NCBI GenBank assembly: GCA_964566055.1
Contig: CAZMHI010000020.1
Span: forward strand, 1-64,000
Reading direction: 5' to 3'
From: TMED23 sp964566055
GTDB taxonomy: Bacteria > Pseudomonadota > Alphaproteobacteria > Rhodospirillales > UBA2165
DNA length: 64,000 nucleotides
The notes under the pieces are model-generated. The model was given only the letters and a program-made list of their open reading frames with translations, was not told the DNA's origin and searched no databases. Shown here piece by piece: positions 18,029 to 25,573 of this stretch. How positions within the stretch are numbered: position 1 is the stretch's first letter; each line of letters begins with the position of its first letter. The position numbers and the translations under genes are program-made.

Positions 18029-18760
18029 TTAGAGTTTTAGGACCGCAGCTTCGCGCAATATAGCGTGAGCCTCAGCGGTATAAGTGTCTTCTTCGGTGTG
18101 CATGACCATCCCGTCAGTTATCCGAATGTCACCCGGGACACCTTTTCGTGCTTGCACCAGCACGCGCTTGGCACCCTCCCCCTTAACTTTTGGCCAGAGG
18201 GGAAACCCGGAAACCGCCCGGTCCTCTGCCGCCATCAACTCAACCAACTCATCCAAGCGGTCATAGCGATGGACAAAAGTGACGCTGCCACCTTCTTTTA
18301 CCATCTTGAAACAAAACCCGACCCACTCATCGAGTGCCGCTTCGCCTTCGATATTAGCGGCTGCCTTCAATGGATCGGGTGACGGATTACCGCTGCCTTT
18401 TTTATGATGAGGCGGGTTAGCCATAACATGGTCAAATGCTGCAGCCTTGAAATCGAGCAAATCAGCGCAGTGATACCCAACCTGTTTAGACAAACCGTTC
18501 AGCTGTGCAATTTCTTCCGCCAGCTCAACCAATGAGTGCTGCTGGTCCATGCCGGTAACTTGAACGTCTAGCACGCGCGTCGTCAGACACATCGCCGCCG
18601 CACCCGTACCACAGCCTACATCGAGAATGTGATCGCCGGCTTTTGCCGGGATGGCGGCTGCCAGCATTACCGGATCAATCGCTGCCCGGTAGCCGCCACC
18701 AGCTGACAGCATCGTCAACTTACCACCTAACAGCTGATAGGAATTACTCGGGGTATTCAT
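18029..18760 (-). CDS. tRNA1(Val) adenine-N6-methyltransferase-like methyltransferase
   Basis: The 243-residue protein has the SAM-binding motif HILDVGCGTGAAAMCL near 43-58. The N6-adenine motif reads MANPPHHKKG near 113-122, an NPP(Y/H) catalytic tetrad form. The N-terminal LLGGKLTMLSAGGGYRAAID matches TrmN6/YfiC homologues, in which a Q-x-G-Y-R segment follows the first strand. The start overlaps the DUF2007 gene end by 17 bases. It probably methylates A37 of a tRNA, but RNA specificity is inferred. Confidence 0.8.
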   Translation of the reverse strand: MNTPSNSYQLLGGKLTMLSAGGGYRAAIDPVMLAAAIPAKAGDHILDVGCGTGAAAMCLTTRVLDVQVTGMDQQHSLVELAEEIAQLNGLSKQVGYHCADLLDFKAAAFDHVMANPPHHKKGSGNPSPDPLKAAANIEGEAALDEWVGFCFKMVKEGGSVTFVHRYDRLDELVELMAAEDRAVSGFPLWPKVKGEGAKRVLVQARKGVPGDIRITDGMVMHTEEDTYTAEAHAILREAAVLKL

Positions 18761-18986
18761 AGGCGCTGACGCCGCCTTCTAATTCTTCGATGCCGGCTTC
18801 AAAAATTTGCTTGGCCCGGACAAAATCATCATCAATCACCATGACCCGCCGCCGGATCGCGTTGGCGCTGCCTTCGAGAATACTGGTATGGGCATCGAAC
18901 ACCATAATCTCGATACCGGCCTCGGCCAAAATGGCCGTCAGCCAGGAAATAAGTACAGGATCATTGGTGCGCAGCAGTTCTATCAT
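18744..18986 (-). CDS. DUF2007 putative signal-transducing protein
   Basis: The start is placed at the ATG giving MIELLRTNDPVLISWLTAIL, the normal DUF2007 opening; an in-frame GTG three codons upstream is less likely. The 80-residue protein is a small alpha/beta fold related to the PII-like ferredoxin-like layout, with VMVIDDDFVRAKQIFEAGI in the second half. The function is unknown. It overlaps the methyltransferase gene by 17 bases and is divergent from the polyprenyl synthase gene. Confidence 0.75.
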   Translation of the reverse strand: MIELLRTNDPVLISWLTAILAEAGIEIMVFDAHTSILEGSANAIRRRVMVIDDDFVRAKQIFEAGIEELEGGVSAYEYPE

Positions 18987-19110
18987 AATCTTCACATTTT
19001 ATTGTTTCATACCAATAATGTACCGCTTATCCGGTCTTGACCAGGGGGGAGTTCGCCACCTATGCTTAAACAACACTAACAAATTATTCAGGCCAAAGGA
19101 ATTTAAGCCC

Positions 19111-20130
19111 TTGGGAGTTGTCGTAAATTTAGAAAGCGGATCGGGCCGGCAAAGTCCGTCATTGGAGCCGCTTATTGAACTTACTGCGAATGACATCAAG
19201 GATGTTAACACGCTGATCGTTCATTCGATGGATAGCCCGGTCGCGCTCATTCCACAACTGGCCGGACATCTCGTTTCAGCCGGCGGCAAACGTCTGCGCC
19301 CGATGATGACTTTGGCATCAGCCCGCATGTGCGGCTATAGCGGCGAACGCCATAAAGGCCTCGCCGCCTGTGTTGAGTTTATTCACACGGCAACGCTGCT
19401 GCATGATGATGTGGTCGATGAAAGCGCGCTCCGGCGCGGTGCAGCCTCAGCTAATGCGGTCTGGGGTAATCAGGCCAGCGTCTTGGTCGGTGACTTTCTG
19501 TTTTCCCGCGCCTTTGAGCTGATGGTTGCTGATGGCTCCCTGGAAGTTCTGGCGGTACTTTCCAAGGCCTCCTCGGTAATTGCCGAAGGTGAGGTGTTGC
19601 AGCTGACGACGACCAACGACACTGAAACCGGCGAAACCCAATATCTCGAAGTGATTAAATCCAAAACCGCGCAATTATTTTCGGCCGCCTGCCGCATTGG
19701 CGCATTGGTAGCTGAGCGGCCCAAGGTTGAAGAAGACGCACTTGAAACTTTTGGCATGAATCTCGGCATTACCTTTCAGCTGATTGATGACATGCTGGAT
19801 TATTCCGCCAAGCAGGCTGATTTGGGTAAAACTGTCGGTGACGATTTCAAGGAAGGCAAGATCACCCTGCCGGTCATCCTGGCCTTTCGCCGCGGTGATG
19901 ATGACGAGCGGGTTTTCTGGCGGCGCACGCTGGAAGAGCTAGACCAATCTGACGGCGATCTCGAACATGCCATCGAACTCATGGTTAAGCATGGCGCTTT
20001 GGAAGATACTGTCGAGCGCGCCCGGCATTATGGTGCCATTGCCCGAGACGCCATGGGCATCTTCGAAGACGGGGCGGAGAAAAAAGCCCTCATCGACGCC
20101 ATTGATTTCTGTATTCACCGGGCTTACTAA
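19111..20130 (+). CDS. ispB: All-trans polyprenyl diphosphate synthase (octaprenyl type)
   Basis: I start this at the TTG at 19111 (339 residues), preceded by AAAGGA at about ten bases. A longer frame from 18790 only adds sequence that overlaps DUF2007 in the antisense direction. The two aspartate-rich motifs are present as LLHDDVVDES near 94-103 and LIDDMLDY near 222-229, along with GGKRLRPMM near 54-62. It elongates farnesyl diphosphate with isopentenyl diphosphate to make the ubiquinone side chain. Chain length cannot be fixed by eye. It is soluble and cytoplasmic. Confidence 0.9.
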   Translation: MGVVVNLESGSGRQSPSLEPLIELTANDIKDVNTLIVHSMDSPVALIPQLAGHLVSAGGKRLRPMMTLASARMCGYSGERHKGLAACVEFIHTATLLHDDVVDESALRRGAASANAVWGNQASVLVGDFLFSRAFELMVADGSLEVLAVLSKASSVIAEGEVLQLTTTNDTETGETQYLEVIKSKTAQLFSAACRIGALVAERPKVEEDALETFGMNLGITFQLIDDMLDYSAKQADLGKTVGDDFKEGKITLPVILAFRRGDDDERVFWRRTLEELDQSDGDLEHAIELMVKHGALEDTVERARHYGAIARDAMGIFEDGAEKKALIDAIDFCIHRAY

Positions 20131-20236
20131 AGCGTCCGGGCAACACGGAAGCCACCGCGAATATCTCACCTAAATCACAAATCCGTGTATGATGTTCAGA
20201 AGAGTTATTTCGAATAATAACTCCGGAGAATGGCTG

Positions 20237-20683
20237 ATGCATGCAGTGGATATGTTTATTCTAATCTCTATTGGGCAGGTCGTTGGCTGGCTTGCCGCGA
20301 TATATATTGATGGTGACTTTCGACCCTTACTCGGGCACCTCGCTATTACCACGACCGGAGCCTTCTCTGGTGGCTATTTGTCGTTAAATCTTATTTCTGA
20401 ATTTTCAAAATTTAATATGATATTCAGCGCATTTTTTGTCGCCTGTCTTTTGTTATATATCGCACGCTTCAGAAAATGGTCTTACGAATGGAATTCAGAT
20501 ACTAAACGGCATTCAAAACGCGTAATAGACCGGTCGGATATATCTATTGGCAAACAATTGAAATCTATCATTGTTACGCTCGTTATCGTGACCTTAATAT
20601 TTCTGCTTTTGGGCTGGGGAAAATCTCTTCAGATAAGGAAACTTGTGAGTGCGCCACCAAGTATAGGCACCCTGGTGAAATAG
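20237..20683 (+). CDS. Small unknown membrane protein
   Basis: I choose the ATG at 20237 (148 residues) because GGAG lies eight bases upstream; an upstream ATG at 20189 has no site. Three membrane helices are visible, near residues 6-22, 35-70 (long, perhaps two) and 115-130. The first half, with IGQVVGWLAAIYIDG then GAFSGGYL, weakly recalls the transglycosylase-associated YeaQ/YmgE pattern, but I would not assign it. The gene is visibly more A+T-rich than the polyprenyl synthase gene before it, and it ends about 90 bases before a tRNA gene. Confidence 0.55.
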   Translation: MHAVDMFILISIGQVVGWLAAIYIDGDFRPLLGHLAITTTGAFSGGYLSLNLISEFSKFNMIFSAFFVACLLLYIARFRKWSYEWNSDTKRHSKRVIDRSDISIGKQLKSIIVTLVIVTLIFLLLGWGKSLQIRKLVSAPPSIGTLVK

Positions 20684-20772
20684 CAATTTTTGAAGATGGC
20701 AATAAAAAACCGCACTCATCGTCGCTATTGATTTCTATACTCGTAGAGCCTATTAAAGCGGTCCAAATAAGT

Positions 20773-20849
20773 CGGGAAGTGGCGCAGCCTGGTAGCGCAC
20801 GTCGTTCGGGACGACGGGGTCGGAGGTTCGAATCCTCTCTTCCCGACCA
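20773..20849 (+). tRNA. tRNA-Pro (anticodon CGG)
   Basis: The acceptor arms CGGGAAG and CTTCCCG pair. The D-arm has GCGCAGCCTGGTAGCGC, the T-arm has GGAGGTTCGAATCCTC, and the anticodon stem CGTCG/CGACG closes a TTCGGGA loop with anticodon CGG. The encoded CCA is present at 20847-20849. A run of T follows at once and probably ends transcription. Confidence 0.96.
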
Positions 20850-20858
20850 TTTTTTCCT

Positions 20859-22382
20859 TTAAAGCCCAAACACCACCGGCGCCAGCAGGAACATGGCGCC
20901 GAAACTGACAATGATGGCGATGATATTAAGCCAGAAGCCGGCCCGCACCATATCGCCGAGCCGCATTCCCTCGTAGGAAAAGACAATGGCGTTTGGTGGT
21001 GTCGCCACTGGCATCATGAAAGCCATCGAGGCCCCTAAGGCAACCGGAATCGCCAGCATGCGGGGGTCAAGGCCGAGCCCTACGGCCACCGCACCTAGGA
21101 TAGGCAGGAACGTTGCCGTCGAAGCGGTATTAGAAGTAATTTCGGTGAGATAAACAATCGCTACTGTGACAATGAAGACCAATACCCAGGTACTGACCTC
21201 GAAGCCTGAAACCTGCCCGCCAATCCAATGGGCAAGACCGGTGCTTTTAAATCCACTAGCTAGCGCCAAGCCGCCACCGAACAGCAGCAAGACACCCCAA
21301 GGGACATTACGGGCAGCTTCCCAATCCAATGCAAAATAACCTTTCTCTCGGGAGATCGGCCAAGCGAATAATACACTGGCGGCAATGAGCGCAATCGCCG
21401 TGTCATTAATTGGCAGACCGGTCATACCGGCAAGTTGTTTGCGGAAAATCCAACCGAACGCAGCGCACGCAAATACTATCGCCACCGATCTCTCGCCTTT
21501 AGACATGCCACCAAGGGCAGCGAGCTCGTCTTTGATGATACCCCCGGCATCACCAATATTCAGCTCACGGACCGGAAAAATCACCCGCGTCAGCAACAGC
21601 CAGGCAATCGGCAGCATAACTAAGACCACCGGGACTCCCAACTGCATCCAGGTGAAAAAGTCGATTTGAATCTTGTAAGTGCTTTGCAGGAAACTCGCGA
21701 GCAAGGCGTTGGGTGGAGTGCCGATTAGCGTGCCAACGCCACCAATCGAGGCTGAATAGGCAATCCCCAGCATCAAGGCAACGCCGAAATTGCGGACCAC
21801 GGCCTTATCCTCTGTTTTCTGCGAAATGAACTCGATGACTGAGAGTCCGACCGCAAACATCATAACGGTCGTCGCCGTGTTGGAAATCCACATTGATAGA
21901 AATGCCGTCGCCGCCATAAAGCCGACAATTATGCCGCCCGGACCTGTGCCAACGATACTTACAATTTTGAGGGCAATACGTTTGTGCAATCCCCAGCGCT
22001 GCATCGCCGCCGCCAGCAAAAAACCACCGAGAAAGAGGAATATCAGTGTATGGCCGTAATTCGCCGCCACCGGTTTCATTTTGGCGATACCTAATAAAGG
22101 CATCATCGGGATCGGCAGGAGCGCGGTTGCCGGAATTGGTACAGCCTCTCCGAGCCACCAGATTACCATCCAAACCGCGAGCGCCACGAGCCGCCATGCC
22201 TCCAGTTTCATTTCTGCGGGAGCCGGCAGCAAAAGGATAAGTATAGCCAGTGCTGGACCTGCGATCAGGGCAATTAGTCGTTTACTGGAAAGGGGCCCGT
22301 CGGGTCCGGGGCCCTCACCGCTACCCAACACGGCGTACTCCTCCTCAACGGCATTCTGACCATCATCACGATCTTGCGGCAT
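20859..22382 (-). CDS. SLC13/DASS-type sodium:dicarboxylate or sulfate symporter
   Basis: The start is at 22382, where GGTGGAG precedes the ATG by nine bases; an ATG nine codons earlier has no site. The 507-residue protein has about 11-12 hydrophobic helices after a 35-residue acidic cytoplasmic tail. The paired SNT (serine-asparagine-threonine) motifs of the family are seen in WISNTATTVMM near 160-170 and ITSNTASTATFLP near 420-432. These bind Na+ and the carboxylate. It could bring dicarboxylates to the malic enzyme and PpdK encoded nearby. It ends ten bases beyond the tRNA gene on the opposite strand. Confidence 0.88.
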   Translation of the reverse strand: MPQDRDDGQNAVEEEYAVLGSGEGPGPDGPLSSKRLIALIAGPALAILILLLPAPAEMKLEAWRLVALAVWMVIWWLGEAVPIPATALLPIPMMPLLGIAKMKPVAANYGHTLIFLFLGGFLLAAAMQRWGLHKRIALKIVSIVGTGPGGIIVGFMAATAFLSMWISNTATTVMMFAVGLSVIEFISQKTEDKAVVRNFGVALMLGIAYSASIGGVGTLIGTPPNALLASFLQSTYKIQIDFFTWMQLGVPVVLVMLPIAWLLLTRVIFPVRELNIGDAGGIIKDELAALGGMSKGERSVAIVFACAAFGWIFRKQLAGMTGLPINDTAIALIAASVLFAWPISREKGYFALDWEAARNVPWGVLLLFGGGLALASGFKSTGLAHWIGGQVSGFEVSTWVLVFIVTVAIVYLTEITSNTASTATFLPILGAVAVGLGLDPRMLAIPVALGASMAFMMPVATPPNAIVFSYEGMRLGDMVRAGFWLNIIAIIVSFGAMFLLAPVVFGL

Positions 22383-22562
22383 TGCACGAACTCCACCAGC
22401 CAAGATCATTTACAGCAGCTTTCAACATATTCATTTCCCCCTATCCCTGGCCATCACTCTTAACATGGGATTTTGTCTTAAGCCAATGCGAGAATATGAG
22501 CTAGACGAATACTGGTACGCCCGGCACTATGGCGAACGTAATATCAACTCGTAAGTTCGCTG

Positions 22563-23339
22563 ATGCCGTCAACTGAAACCCTGCTGATTATCACCGTGAC
22601 GTTTTTAATATCCGGCTCCGTTAAGGGCGTGATCGGGCTCGGGCTGCCGTCGGTGTCCCTGGCTTTGCTGACGGCAACCCTGGGCCTCAAAGACGCCATG
22701 GCGATTATCATCATCCCAACTTTCTGCACCAATGTTCTGCAAGGTCTGGTCGGCGGATATTTTAAGTTCGTCACTAAAAAGTTTGCCTCGATGATGATTA
22801 TGGCGGCGATCGGCACCTGGTTTGCTGCTGGTATTTTGGCGAAATCTGAAGCGGCTTTATTGTCCGGTCTATTGGGTCTTTCGATCTGTTCTTACGCCGG
22901 TGTCTCTTTATTCACGCCGCAAATTCCCCCTCCCGGCAAACATGAGAGCTGGTTATCGCCGATTGTTGGTATCTTCAGCGGATTTCTGACCGGCCTCACC
23001 GGCTCGTTTATCATGCCGGGTGTGGTTTATATGCAGGCGGTTGGAATGGCGCGGGATACGCTTATTCAGGCCATGGGTGTCGTTTTCACTGCCGCCACCA
23101 TTGGTCTCGCTGTGGCGCTTGGCGGACATGATTTGCTGCCACTTGAAACCGTGATCCTCTCAACGATCGCCTTGGCCCCTGCCTTTGCCGGTATGTGGTT
23201 CGGCCAGAAAATCAGAAAACGTATCCCCGAAGCTCAATTCCGCCGGGTGTTTTTCATTGGCCTGGCCTTGCTCGGTATTTACATTATTGTCCGCGCTTTG
23301 CTGCGTGATGAAGTCCGTCAGTTCCTGGGGCTAATATAA
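22563..23339 (+). CDS. TauE/SafE-family membrane transporter
   Basis: The 258-residue protein has about eight helices. An N-terminal GSVKGVIGLGLPSVSLALL and a second-half repeat, GFLTGLTGSFIMPGVVYMQ, give the two related halves of the family. Members export sulfite, sulfoacetate or other organic anions. Its stop overlaps the next ATG by one base (TAATG), so it is coupled with the methyltransferase gene. Nothing identifies the substrate. Confidence 0.82.
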   Translation: MPSTETLLIITVTFLISGSVKGVIGLGLPSVSLALLTATLGLKDAMAIIIIPTFCTNVLQGLVGGYFKFVTKKFASMMIMAAIGTWFAAGILAKSEAALLSGLLGLSICSYAGVSLFTPQIPPPGKHESWLSPIVGIFSGFLTGLTGSFIMPGVVYMQAVGMARDTLIQAMGVVFTAATIGLAVALGGHDLLPLETVILSTIALAPAFAGMWFGQKIRKRIPEAQFRRVFFIGLALLGIYIIVRALLRDEVRQFLGLI

Positions 23340-24130
23340 TGGACGAGTCGAACCATACCGCCCCGCCCTCCTGGTTTTCGACCCCGCTGTTCCGGGTATT
23401 GTTGTCGCAAATAATCGGCTTTGCCATCGCCTTTGCCGGCGCTTTGACAGCTGCCGCCATCACCGGTGAAAGCATTCATCCGCTGATCACGCTCCTGGTG
23501 CAGGGCGTAGTTGCAGCCGTGATCGGCCACCGGATGGGCCTCGCCAGATGGTGGCTGCCGGTGCAAATCATCCTGCCACCCGCGACCTTGATCGCCACCG
23601 CTTGGCAAGTGCCGCCCTGGGTATTTCTGCTGGTCTTTGTGGCGTTGCTCCTGGTCTATTGGAATACCGCGCGTAACCGGGTGCCGCTCTATCTCACCAA
23701 CCGGACGACCTGGACAGCTCTTCAAGAGCTGTTGCCTGAGGAAAAAGGCGGACAGTTTATTGATATCGGCTGCGGCATCGGAGGCGCCTTGTTGTATCTG
23801 GCCCGCCAGCGACCGGACATGACTTTTACCGGCATCGAGTCGGCGCCTGTGCCCTATGCCCTCGCCTGGCTCCGGCGCTTGCTGACCGCCACGCGCAATC
23901 TCAATCTAATTTATGGCGATTTCTGGAAGGAAGACTTATCCGGCTTCGATGTCGCTTATGCGTTTTTGTCACCTGAGCCGATGCCGCAACTCTTTGATAA
24001 AGTCAAAGCCGAGATGAAAGCGGAGACCCTCTTTATCAGCAACTCCTTTGTCGTGCCGGATCACCCGGCGGATCAAACAATCGAGGTCGAGGATACCCGC
24101 GAGACCAAATTGCATCTGTGGCGAAACTAA
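23339..24130 (+). CDS. Membrane-anchored class I SAM-dependent methyltransferase
   Basis: Residues about 20-110 form three to four membrane helices (for example VLLSQIIGFAIAFAGALTAA and VFLLVFVALLLVYW). Residues 125-263 form a methyltransferase domain with motif I FIDIGCGIGGALLYLA near 140-155 and TGIESAPVPYALAW. It is translationally coupled to the TauE-type transporter. The target could be a lipid or protein at the membrane. The fusion of helices to a Rossmann methyltransferase is unusual but not unique. Confidence 0.75.
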   Translation: MDESNHTAPPSWFSTPLFRVLLSQIIGFAIAFAGALTAAAITGESIHPLITLLVQGVVAAVIGHRMGLARWWLPVQIILPPATLIATAWQVPPWVFLLVFVALLLVYWNTARNRVPLYLTNRTTWTALQELLPEEKGGQFIDIGCGIGGALLYLARQRPDMTFTGIESAPVPYALAWLRRLLTATRNLNLIYGDFWKEDLSGFDVAYAFLSPEPMPQLFDKVKAEMKAETLFISNSFVVPDHPADQTIEVEDTRETKLHLWRN

Positions 24131-24133
24131 AAG

Positions 24134-24176
24134 GTTAATTTTTCGAAAGGTGCCTGTCACTTTTGAAAAAATTAAC
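24134..24176. terminator. Bidirectional terminator hairpin between convergent genes
   Basis: Inverted arms of about 19 bases run from GTTAATTTTT at 24134 to ATTAAC at 24176, with a CCTGT loop and only a few mismatches. A T-run follows in each direction. It sits between the convergent methyltransferase and mgtE genes and can stop transcription from both sides. The inner sequence GTGCCTGTCAC recalls REP-type elements, but no second copy is seen here. Confidence 0.7.
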
Positions 24177-24178
24177 TT

Positions 24179-25570
24179 TTAAAGCAGCAGGCTCGCGGCC
24201 AGGCCTAAGAAAACATAAAAACCGACAACATCGGTGATCGAGGTGAGGAAGGCGCTGGAAGCCACCGCCGGATCAAATCCCACGCGCTGCAATAAAATAG
24301 GCAGTGAGCTGCCGACAAAGCCGGCGACAATAAGATTGATAATAATCGCCAAACCAATAACGCCGCCCAAAGCCGGACTGCCGAACCAGCCCCAGGCCAC
24401 GGCACCAATCAGCACAGCGAAAATGGCACCGTTTAAAACCCCGACCGCCACTTCCTTGCCAATGGTCCGGTAAGCATTGGCCATGGTCAGCTCTTTCATC
24501 GCCAAAGCTCGAACGGCGACAGTCAAGGTCTGTACCGAGGCCGTGCCGCCCATGGCGGCGACAATCGGCATCAGGACGGCTAAGGCCACCATTTCTTCGA
24601 TGGTGCCGGCAAAAAAGCTAATGACGTACGCCGCGATAATGGCTGCCACAAGATGGATCAGCAGCCAGGAAAAGCGGGATTTCATGGTATCGATGACAGC
24701 GGAATAGAGATCATCTTCCTCACCCACACCGGCCAAGCGCATGATATCTTCTTCATGTTCCTCATCGATAACATCAACGATATCATCGACAGTAATGACA
24801 CCGACCAACCGGTCACTTTCATCTACCACCGGAGCTGAGATCAAATCGCGCTGGCGGAATAAATAGGCGACGTCTTCCTGGTCCATGGTTACCGGCACAA
24901 TCTTGATGTGCTTGCGCATAACCTGCGTCAGCTTTATCTCCCGGCGGGCGCGCATCATCCGGCTCAGCGGCACGGTGCCGACCGGATTGTGGTGCGGATC
25001 GACCAGGAAAATATCAAAGAAGTCCGTCGGCAGTTTTTCGCTATCCCGCATATAGTCAATTGCCTGACCCACCGTCCAATCCATCGGCACGGCAACGACA
25101 TCGCGCTGCATAAGGCGCCCGGCACTGTCTTCGGGATAAGAGAGTCCTTCTTCAATGAGCTCCCGCTCACCAACCGGCAAGGCTTCGAGGATTTCGCGTT
25201 GTTCCTGGGGCTCAAGCTCTTCGACAACTTCTAGGGCATCATCAGTTTCCAGCCCGGCAACTACTTCGGCAACATGTGATAGACCGAGCTGGTCAATAAC
25301 GCGTTCCCGGATGGTGTCATCAAGTTCGGCCAGGACATTAGGATCGAAATCACTGCGCAGCGCTTCGACAAGTTCCTGCCGTTGCGCATGAGCTAGATTT
25401 TCCAGCAGATCGGCAAGATCAGCGTAATGCAGCGATTGTGCTAAATTTTTAGCTTCAGCGGTTTCATTTTGATCAAGTGCAAGATTTATCGAAGCGACAA
25501 ATTCAGACGTTAGTTCATCGGCCGCACCTGATTCCTGTACGCCAATGATATTTTCATCCATCACCGGCAT
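24179..25570 (-). CDS. mgtE: Magnesium transporter MgtE
   Basis: The 463-residue protein has the full MgtE arrangement. An N-terminal acidic helical domain spans about residues 30-145 (many DLADLLENL and ALEVVEEL repeats). Two CBS domains follow near 145-270. Five membrane helices lie from about 300, with the pore glycines in the PIVAAMGGTASVQTLTVAVRA helix. It passes Mg2+ into the cytoplasm, closing when the N domain binds Mg2+. It starts three bases after the malic enzyme gene, so the two are co-transcribed. Confidence 0.93.
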   Translation of the reverse strand: MPVMDENIIGVQESGAADELTSEFVASINLALDQNETAEAKNLAQSLHYADLADLLENLAHAQRQELVEALRSDFDPNVLAELDDTIRERVIDQLGLSHVAEVVAGLETDDALEVVEELEPQEQREILEALPVGERELIEEGLSYPEDSAGRLMQRDVVAVPMDWTVGQAIDYMRDSEKLPTDFFDIFLVDPHHNPVGTVPLSRMMRARREIKLTQVMRKHIKIVPVTMDQEDVAYLFRQRDLISAPVVDESDRLVGVITVDDIVDVIDEEHEEDIMRLAGVGEEDDLYSAVIDTMKSRFSWLLIHLVAAIIAAYVISFFAGTIEEMVALAVLMPIVAAMGGTASVQTLTVAVRALAMKELTMANAYRTIGKEVAVGVLNGAIFAVLIGAVAWGWFGSPALGGVIGLAIIINLIVAGFVGSSLPILLQRVGFDPAVASSAFLTSITDVVGFYVFLGLAASLLL

Positions 25571-25573
25571 CCA

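Noticed and set aside
18790..19110. N-terminal extension of the polyprenyl synthase frame by 107 codons
   Set aside because: It overlaps DUF2007 in the opposite direction, reads as non-homologous low-quality sequence, and the TTG at 19111 has a better ribosome site.
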